NCBI GenBank assembly: GCA_000827205.1 | Contig: KN832571.1 | Span: forward strand, 242,413 to 266,671 | Length of the DNA: 24,259 bases | Direction of reading: 5' to 3' | From: Plicaturopsis crispa FD-325 SS-3 | Taxonomy: Eukaryota > Basidiomycota > Agaricomycetes > Amylocorticiales > Amylocorticiaceae | Position numbers and translations under genes: made by a program | The notes under the pieces: model-generated | Database searches by the model: none | What the model saw: only the letters and a program-made list of their open reading frames with translations | What the model was told of the DNA's origin: nothing | Shown: piece after piece, positions 18,239 through 24,259 of the stretch | How positions within the stretch are numbered: the first letter of the stretch is position 1 | How the letters are laid out: every line of letters starts with the position of its first letter

Positions 18239-18289
18239 ATGCACCTGCACTACGCGGAGGGGTCGTGCACTAACGACTCATGTGAACGC
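18239..18289 (+). pseudogene. Partial copy of the carbonic anhydrase start (17 codons)
   Basis: Codes [17 protein letters not shown] against [17 protein letters not shown] in the intact gene. Of eight codon differences, six are synonymous third-position changes. Similarity ends at codon 17, where the 42-bp module begins one base later, and no other carbonic anhydrase exon follows. It is the truncated end of the duplicated block. Confidence 0.8.
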
Positions 18290-18290
18290 T

Positions 18291-18332
18291 CGCTTCCATG
18301 CCAAGTCGTCAGTGTGCCATCGCAGCATGCGC
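18291..18332 (+). repeat. 42-bp upstream module, copy 3 (diverged)
   Basis: Aligns without gaps to the other two modules at about 32 of 42 positions, with the last half, GCCATCGCAGCATGCG, fully conserved. It stands directly after the carbonic anhydrase leader copy and 216 bp before a decayed piece of the A/B family. Confidence 0.55.
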
Positions 18333-18547
18333 GTCTTCGACGCGTGCTTTTGGCCGCATGAATGTTCCAGGCTAGCTGCGAAGGGCTTTGTTCGCTGACT
18401 CGTCTTCTCCCGCACGAGCTAAGCAAAATCTAACACCTGTCTTTCCACTGCGTCCTTAACTTGTAGCTCTCTAATTACTCGCTCGTCCCCTAAGTCCGTC
18501 CTGTTTCCCCCTTCTCAATTCCTCCGGTGAACAATGTCTCTTTCCCT

Positions 18548-18630
18548 GAGCGGCCCCTAATTCAGCTCGACGCGTAGGAAACGGCGAGTTATCGCGCCTG
18601 CATCTGGGACGACGGAAAACATAGCAGAGT
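18548..18630 (+). pseudogene. Decayed C-terminal fragment of the A/B family
   Basis: The nucleotide sequence aligns with the part of gene B coding SGPKFHSTREKRLAV and the following AL-MTEND segment (17753-17835). Shared stretches include AGCGGCCCC, CTCGACGCG and GAAACGG. A stop codon replaces the Lys of SGPK, and many substitutions follow. Nothing else of the gene remains around it. With the module at 18291 it appears to be a fourth, collapsed family copy in the same orientation as B. Confidence 0.6.
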
Positions 18631-18803
18631 TGTACAATGCCCTCAACCCTGGCTAACTCGCATTTGCAAACCTTGCTGCGGGAAAACGGGATGATGTCCA
18701 GGTTCATTAAGCTAGAGGTTTTGGTTATATTATGTAGCACTCTGTAAACACGGTGAGATAGTCCGATCGACCAACCAAACAATGAGACGCAGCCGCAGAC
18801 TCA

Positions 18804-20366
18804 TTAAATGCCGTCGTCATTCGCGTCGTCACGGGCATCTCGCAGGATTCGCAGGGGCATCCCTATCCTGCACAAGTCGTCAAGATATTTTTCGTCCACG
18901 GCCGGCGCCCGATGCGCCGAAAAATGTAGCGTCACATCTTCGAGCCAGGCGGGCGAGGTTCCAGACGGCTCTCCGCCCCTAGACGCCTCCCACCGCGTAC
19001 CGAGCATCAGCGCGAGCGGCAGCAGCTGGCAGCGCCTGCGCGTATACGGGTTATCCACATATAGATCCAGAAAGCGCAAACTCGGCAGCCGGTGGCCGCC
19101 CGCACCCCACGTCAGTGCCATCCCCAGCAAATCGGGGTAGTCCACACCCTGCCCGCCCTTCATGCTGAGCTCGACGAGCCCCGGCAGTGCATCGAGCGCG
19201 TCGAGGAAGTGCGCGCCCGACACGCGGTGCGCGCGACTCGCGCTGAGAAAGCTCGAGCCAATGTGCAGCGTCTGCAGCGCGCAGCCCGAGCGCGTGACGA
19301 ACGGCGCGAAGGACGGCGGGACGTACAGCCCTGCGTCGCGCGTCGTGAGGTGCAACAGGCCCGGGAGCGTCGATTTGGTGAAGATCGAGGCGACGAAGAG
19401 GTCGTCGGCGTAGTCAATGTGCAGCGCCTCGAGCGTGGCGTGCGTCGTGTGCCAGTACCCGTCCGGGGTCTCCTCTTCCTCCCAGTACTCCCCGCTGTCG
19501 ATTTTGAAGCATTTCAGCCGGGGGCACTCGGCTAAGACGAAGAACCAGTCGCGGTACGAGCATACGGCGGCATGGAAGCTCGTGAGCTGGCTCCAGCGCA
19601 GCTTCATCTCGTCCGAGAACAGCGGCCCGGGGAGGCGCAGCTCCCGCAGCGCCGGCAAGTCCTCGAACGCAGACGGGAAGCTGAACTCGTCCCCGCCGCC
19701 TGCGTCGTTCTGCGTGCTCTCGATCTCCAGCGAGAACAGCGCGGGCAGGCGTCCGCTAAATACCGCGAGCGGCTGGAGGCGCGGCACCGGGACGCGGACG
19801 GCTACATGACGGATGCGCGGGGCGTGCGGTGCCAGCAGCTCGAGCATTTGCGCGACGGCGGTGGCCTGCTCCAGGGTGCAGTACTCGTCACCCGCCGCGA
19901 TGCGGAGCGTCAAAGAGTGCGTCCCCGAGCGCTCCAGCCATAGGGCGACGAGCCGCAGGTCGGGCAGGTCGTCGAGGTCGAGACACATCGCCGCCCAGAG
20001 CGGCTGCAGGCCCAGCGCGACGGCCCGCCAGCGCGTGCAGATCTGCGCTAGGAGGTTAGGCGTCTCGCTCGGGTCGAAGCTGTATGGCTCCGCGCTGGAG
20101 GGGAGGCAGTGCAGGAATATCTCGGAGAGGAGTTCCGGGGGGAGGCTGCGGAGGGGGGAAACGGCGGCTTTGAGGCTGTAAAGGAGGGAGGCGAGGGCCT
20201 GGCGTGGCTTTTGCAGGCGCGCAATATCGGCGTCTAGGGATGCAATTCTGGAGGCGATCCTCTTGATGTGACTTTGGACTTCATGGATCTGGGTATCTGG
20301 CAGAGAGGAATTGGTGGCGAGCCATTCCGGGTCAAATGGGAGTTCGTCTGAAGCGGGTGTTTGCAT
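18804..20366 (-). CDS. F-box protein with N-terminal coiled coil, intronless
   Basis: A single exon encodes 520 residues from the ATG at 20364-20366. Residues about 25-66 predict a coiled coil (IHEVQSHIKRIASRIASLDA, IARLQKPRQALASLLYSLKA). The F-box covers about 72-128 (LRSLPPELLSEIFLHCLP, then NLLAQICTRWRAVALGLQPL W). The remainder is a leucine-rich-repeat-like array (LPALRELRLPGPLF, LPGLLHLTTRDAGL, LPGLVELSMKGGQ, LPSLRFLDLYV). This order is the standard agaricomycete F-box architecture. It should recruit substrates to a Skp1-cullin ubiquitin ligase; the substrate is unknown. It is complete, GC-rich and divergent from the PTPA gene. It is not close to the F-box protein at 6723-7673, so the two are not a recent tandem pair. 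Confidence 0.92.
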   Translation of the reverse strand: MQTPASDELPFDPEWLATNSSLPDTQIHEVQSHIKRIASRIASLDADIARLQKPRQALASLLYSLKAAVSPLRSLPPELLSEIFLHCLPSSAEPYSFDPSETPNLLAQICTRWRAVALGLQPLWAAMCLDLDDLPDLRLVALWLERSGTHSLTLRIAAGDEYCTLEQATAVAQMLELLAPHAPRIRHVAVRVPVPRLQPLAVFSGRLPALFSLEIESTQNDAGGGDEFSFPSAFEDLPALRELRLPGPLFSDEMKLRWSQLTSFHAAVCSYRDWFFVLAECPRLKCFKIDSGEYWEEEETPDGYWHTTHATLEALHIDYADDLFVASIFTKSTLPGLLHLTTRDAGLYVPPSFAPFVTRSGCALQTLHIGSSFLSASRAHRVSGAHFLDALDALPGLVELSMKGGQGVDYPDLLGMALTWGAGGHRLPSLRFLDLYVDNPYTRRRCQLLPLALMLGTRWEASRGGEPSGTSPAWLEDVTLHFSAHRAPAVDEKYLDDLCRIGMPLRILRDARDDANDDGI

Positions 20367-20880
20367 GACGGGAGGGTCAGAGCAGAGGTATTGGGGAACG
20401 ATACAGGTGTCGTCTTTGGAGACATATAGTTTCTTATAGGATTCAATTGCAACTCGCCCTCAGTCATTACTAGCACAGGGGACGGAAATCGACCACTCAC
20501 ATATCTAAGTTAACAAGAAAGTGTCAGCGGATGGTTCTAAAGGTCCTAAATAATCGTTAGATGATCGTATAGCGCAGCCCCAGCAGTACTTACTTACTAT
20601 ACTGCAGAACCGTGGTCTACCGTGGTCCGAACCGTCGACGTTGTGTACAGTTTCAAGTTCAACCCGACCGGGCCCCGAATCTTTGTCTTCGCCCGACGCG
20701 TCGGTAATCGGAACGTCTTTCCTTCCAAGTTCAGAGTTCTGACAAGTTCGCTCCCGCCGGCGTTGCAGCCTTGGCTACTATCGAGCCACCAGTTGCCCTG
20801 GTCTATTGCTGCACTGATCTCGAGTTACGAATCACAAACAGTCCGCTACCAGGGCGAAACGCAGCCCCTGCCACCACACA
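20367..20880. promoter_or_regulatory. Divergent promoter region of the F-box and PTPA genes
   Basis: About 510 nt between two divergent start codons. No clear TATA box at a good distance, repeat or RNA gene was found. A plus-strand open frame runs into the PTPA gene in another frame and is not considered real. Confidence 0.5.
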
Positions 20881-22335
20881 ATGGATCTACCGCCACTGAG
20901 GCACGTCGCGGACGTCGCGCGACTCCCCACCGTTCCCGTTCTCAAGATCCACACGGACCGCGACGTCGAGACGTGGAAACGCACGCGGGGCTATCAGGAC
21001 TATGGCCTGTTCTTGCGCAGACTCACCAACTCTGTTGTCGGCTACCAGCTGCCCTGGACGAACCCGTCGCCAAGTTCGGTGAGTGCTCATCCACTAAATG
21101 TTCTGGGGGCATTGCAACTCACTGAGTTTTCGTGCATTAAGGCTATCACTAGTATGATGTCGATGCTGGATACGCTAGACAGCTGGATAGACGATATTCC
21201 ACCGCAGCAATCGCCACAACGGTTTGGAAACTTGGCGTTTCGGACGTGGGGCAAGCGGCTAGAGGAGGTACGTACGCACTCCCTGACACGTCGTGGCGGC
21301 CTACTTATCAGCGTCAAGTAGAGATCCGACGACATCCTCTCCACGCTCGTTACCCCCGCGTTGATCCCGCACATCAAACCGTACTTCCTCACGTCCTTCG
21401 GCTCGTTCCTGCGCATGGACTACGGCACGGGGCACGAGGCGTCCTTCGCGCTCTTCCTGCTCTGCCTCGCCCTCACGCACGTCTTCGTGCCCACCCCAGA
21501 CGAGGAGCGCGCGCTGGTGCTGCAGGTGTTCGTGCGCTACCTACAGGTGTGCTGGCGCCTGCAGGACGTGTACCGGCTCGAGCCTGCGGGCAGCCACGGC
21601 GTGTGGGGTCTCGATGACTCTTGTTTCCTTGGGTATATCTTTGGGAGTGGGCAGCTACGCGGTTTGTTCCCCCTTTTTTTCTAGCCCTTCGTGGAATGTA
21701 AACTTATAAGTCGCATATTTGACAGACCAGACGGATATCCCGGTGTCCGCGGTGCTACGCCGACCACTCCCGCCGACGAACTTGTACTTTTTGTGCATCA
21801 ACCGTATTGATGCAGTCAAGCAAGGCCCGTTCCACGAACACTCGTCCCAGCTGCACGCGATCGCAGTAGGTGTGCCCAATTGGGGGAAAGTGAATTCGGG
21901 GCTGTTCAAGATGTATGAGGTGCGTTGTCCCTCCCCCCTTCACGCCCCGTCGTAGCCCCCCTTTCATTTATTTGCGTACTGTCTTGATCCCTTGCCCCCT
22001 CTCATGATACGCCCGCGTATCATTCTCACCTACCGAATGCACTGCAGGCAGAAGTCCTCGGGAAGCGCGTCGTCGTGCAGCACCTCCCGCTGGGCGGTCT
22101 CCTGGAGTGGGATGTTGACGATGAAGCGGTCGAGCCTGAGCCTGCACCCACACCCGTACCAGGGACGGCTGCGCCGTGGGCACAACAAACAGCGGCCATC
22201 CCGACACCACAGGCCGGAACGGCTGCGCCATGGGTACGCGCTGTCCCCCCGGCCCCCGCACCGTGGGCAGACCGGGGTAGCAATGTGCCATCGCGGCGGC
22301 AGCAGAAGATGGACCCCCCGCGCCCGTGGTCGTGA
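20881..22335 (+). CDS. Serine/threonine phosphatase 2A activator (PTPA, Rrd family)
   Basis: Five exons encode 381 residues: 20881-21078, 21142-21267, 21322-21661, 21726-21919 and 22048-22335. Introns are 63, 54, 64 and 128 nt; the first uses an AAG acceptor. Family motifs run in order: [24 protein letters not shown], the nucleotide-site region R139-[16 protein letters not shown] (200-207) with FLGYIFGS, then [26 protein letters not shown] and [24 protein letters not shown] is a peptidyl-prolyl isomerase-like chaperone that binds ATP and helps load metal and activate the PP2A catalytic subunit. Yeast has Rrd1 and Rrd2; I cannot decide which this matches. The C-terminal 70 residues are a Pro/Ala-rich tail with a repeated GTAAPW motif, typical of fungal forms with an extension. 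Confidence 0.95.
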
Positions 22336-22813
22336 GCACCCCTGTGTTCGTCGTCGTTCTTGGTCGTGAGCAGTTACGTAGTGAGTGCAGCAGCATATGT
22401 ATGATGGAATTATAAGATGTTGTAATTGCACCTGGTTAACACGTAAGGTCAAGCTAATTAGCTTGCCATAGGGGGGGGGCATGGCAGGCTAGTTAGCTTG
22501 GAATGTCCCAATTCCCTATGACTGCGTATAATTCCTTCATAAATGTCCGTAACTACGAAAATGGAGAGACCCTATACAGCCCTATACGGGCTATAAGTCC
22601 CTACCGGATACCGGGGACAACAACCGTCGCCGCGTCAGTCAGTCTCAGCCACAACTTGGCTTCAACGCGTCCCGCGCGCGTCGGCTTCGGCGTCATCGTT
22701 CCGACGCGTCGTGCTCGTCGTCGCCGACGATGAGCTCGACTATTTCATCAATTCTTCATCTTTCTCTTAGGTTTCTTTTGTAGCCCACATATATACATGT
22801 ATTCTAATGCCTT
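22336..22813. other. PTPA 3' flank and second hairpin repeat
   Basis: Holds the PTPA 3' flank, the hairpin repeat at 22450-22500 and its downstream body. The body contains a short imperfect palindrome, AGCCCTATACGGGCT, near 22580, and CG-rich sequence with repeated CGTCG motifs to about 22735. No gene is supported. Confidence 0.5.
22450..22500. repeat. 20-bp inverted repeat with a G-rich loop (hairpin repeat, copy 2)
   Basis: The arms are 22450-22469 and 22481-22500 and pair at 18 of 20 positions. The loop holds nine G between A and C. The sequence matches copy 1 (509-556) read on the other strand, including CTAATTAGCTTGCCATAGGG and, outside the arm, the CCAATTCCC stretch. Substitutions in one arm only show that this copy is older or less constrained than copy 1. 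Confidence 0.8.
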
Positions 22814-23687
22814 CTAAGTAATCAATTCAGTTTCAAATGGCTTTATTGAGTGACTATATACATGATAACTGTGAAATTGAAAATGCGAAGTACATACACT
22901 AATACTTACCCCAGAACCTTGCTAACCGTCTCGTTTAGGGCCTATAGGGTGATATCTTGAGGTTATAGTAGGTCCCATGTGTATCTGACCGCTCAATATG
23001 TCAGAAATGCGCCACAAATGCGGAGGGTGAGGGGGCAGGGACTTACCAGGGCACCTAAGGACCCCAAATGCACAAATATCGTATCTATGAACCTCTTAGA
23101 GGTGCGATATGCAAAGGAAAGGGTACCTGGGAGGTGCAGAGTGTCAGAATATCGAAAATGCGCAGGGGAGGGGAAGGCAGGCAGCTGAACACTCACTGGG
23201 CACTCTCTGGACGTCCAGGAGCGTCGTGGAGACGTATGTAGAGTCTATACGTTGAATAAAAGCTGTCCTGGACGTGTCAGAGACGTGCAAGAGGTCAAAA
23301 ATGCGAACATCTCTGCAGAGATTTGTGTCTGGAGACTCACCTAGCCTGCTCCCAAGCTTCAACCCACCAGATACATCGTAAGGAAGTCGTGTAGACTCCA
23401 AACGATCGCTTTATTTGGATGCAAGTGGCCGGGACGAGGGTAAAGTTCAGCAGGAAGTCATGCACACTGAAAGCATTGAGGTGACTCACCAAGACTTTTC
23501 TGTCACTTTAAACCGTTAAATCCCTATCATAGCGTCTCCTTGGTGCACCAAAAGTGCGTCTGAACAAGGTCCTGTTCATGTATATTAGCCTAGACAGTCG
23601 CATACAGAAACTGATAGCGCAGCTTACCAGTGCTCCCAATTGACAAATGGCCTTCGGCATCCATCCGCGCACGTCACTTGGATCCAT
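22814..23687 (-). CDS. Possible small multi-exon gene, unrecognised
   Basis: A seven-exon model, all GT-AG, keeps one frame for 148 residues: 23628-23687, 23549-23571, 23341-23466, 23197-23267, 23047-23126, 22910-22941 and 22814-22868. It starts MDPSDVRGWMPKAICQLGAL, has a partly hydrophobic middle (FLLNFTLVPATCIQIKRSFG, then IDSTYVSTTLLDVQRVPS and FIDTIFVHLGSLGAL) and ends at a TAG. The support is a series of good donors (GTAAGT or GTGAGT) spaced about 140-150 bp. Weak points are the second intron, whose donor is GTGCAC and which skips a better donor-like site, and the lack of any family I recognise. It may be a real small gene, part of a larger one, or a degraded remnant. Confidence 0.28.
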
Positions 23688-24259
23688 CTACGTGTTATCG
23701 AAGCCATGCGGCGGCGGCGGCGGGTCAGAAACGAGGATGGTGTTGACGAGGGGCAGTGTCTGCTGCTCACGAAGATATCCGCAGGACTACAACAAAAGCG
23801 AGGTCATTTCTGAAGTCAAACTTGATAAAATAGATGATACGTACTACAAGTCTTTGTTCCAGCAGTTATTCGACGCCTAAGGGATATCGTTGGAGATGCG
23901 GGAGGTGTGTAGGCGAAACCGCGGATTTCGACGAAAGATGCGCGCTGGACATTGACGCGGCGGTCAGAAACATAGCGGAAAGCGAGAGGTTGTTGCCTTA
24001 GCATGTAGTTGTAGGATACAAAAGGATTGGGGATTATCGAGAGAGTGTGTCGAGAGGCCGGCGAGTCCGAGTGTCGAGACGACGAGGAAAGAGTGCAAGA
24101 GAAGTCGCGCCGAGATCTGGCTCAAGTCGCGTTCCCCGCGACTTGCCATACACCCCATCGTCGAAACCACTCTTTCTCGACGATCTCCCCGCCTCCTCCA
24201 CCGATCTCCGTCAAACAAATTGCATCTTCGTTTTCCTCTATGTCTCTGTCATTTCCGCT
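23688..24259. other. Right edge without a supported gene
   Basis: About 570 nt. A plus-strand frame (23647-23880) and a minus-strand frame (23964-24218) are open but have no supporting features; both may be chance. A GCG-type trinucleotide run lies near 23707. A hairpin lies at 24123-24145. Confidence 0.4.
24123..24145. repeat. 9-bp perfect hairpin
   Basis: CAAGTCGCG and its reverse complement are separated by a 5-nt loop. The same AAGTCGCG also occurs about 20 bp upstream, so it is both a direct and an inverted repeat. It could be an untranslated-region structure; no function is claimed. Confidence 0.5.

Larger units (their letters stand above)
15693..18289 (+). repeat. Inverted duplication, arm 2 (partner 8832-10372)
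   Basis: Contains the module, gene B, its 3' flank and the carbonic anhydrase leader in the same order as arm 1, on the opposite strand. It is longer because of an insertion of about 1.23 kb in the gene B intron and a small extra tandem repeat of CTTCCTGTG(A/G)CGACGC downstream of the gene. Confidence 0.85.
17868..18803. other. Gene B 3' flank with decayed copies
   Basis: To 18289 this is the inverted-duplication flank, ending in a copy of the carbonic anhydrase leader. It is followed by the third 42-bp module and a decayed family fragment. The rest, to the stop of the F-box gene, shows no gene. Confidence 0.6.

Noticed and set aside
19092-20059. Several plus-strand open frames opposite the second F-box gene
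   Set aside because: They are antisense shadows caused by high GC content; the minus-strand frame has a full F-box architecture.
22904-23628. Regular spacing considered as a CRISPR-like array
   Set aside because: The recurring motif is only about 7 bp and matches splice donors; a fungal nuclear context makes CRISPR implausible.
23647-23880. Plus-strand open frame with a poly-Gly run from a trinucleotide repeat
   Set aside because: No supporting features, and the run is explained by a simple repeat; it also overlaps the minus-strand start of the possible small gene.

Overview
The window looks like nuclear DNA of an agaricomycete (mushroom-forming basidiomycete). The reasons are short GT-AG introns of about 54-75 nt, GC-rich coding sequence, two F-box proteins of the kind expanded in these fungi, and strongly conserved fungal housekeeping genes split by many introns. 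All exon boundaries were read by eye from splice signals and family conservation. No tRNA, rRNA, CRISPR array or recognisable retrovirus-like element was seen.

Left part (1-8.9 kb). A hairpin repeat (509-556) is followed by a mitochondrial Hsp10 gene (minus), a MUB1/SamB MYND-finger gene (minus, four exons, 1026 aa), about 1.3 kb without a supported gene, an F-box protein (plus) and a beta-carbonic anhydrase (minus, four exons).

Middle accessory part (8.8-18.8 kb). This part holds an unrecognised gene family in four states: copy A (9272-10023, minus), diverged copy C (12078-12754, minus), copy B (15852-17867, plus) and a decayed fragment (18548-18630, plus). A and B lie in a large inverted duplication that also carries the first 17 codons of the carbonic anhydrase gene and a 42-bp upstream module. 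B's only intron has grown from about 71 nt to 1311 nt through an insertion of about 1.23 kb flanked by 11-bp direct repeats. A second unrecognised gene (10620-11873, plus) with 7-residue charged repeats lies between A and C, and its 3' end is duplicated at 13.03 kb. A single-copy monothiol glutaredoxin of the Grx3/4 type (13849-15258, plus, five exons) is embedded in this rearranged region.

Right part (18.8-24.3 kb). A second, single-exon F-box protein (minus) is divergently arranged with a PP2A activator (PTPA/Rrd, plus, five exons). Beyond it come an inverted second copy of the hairpin repeat (22450-22500) and a weakly supported seven-exon minus-strand gene.

The housekeeping genes (Hsp10, Mub1, carbonic anhydrase, glutaredoxin, PTPA) have no shared pathway, so the layout is that of an ordinary eukaryotic chromosome interrupted by a young, lineage-specific duplicated block. 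The best candidate for something undescribed is that block: the A/B/C family, its shared upstream module, and the charged-repeat gene between its copies.
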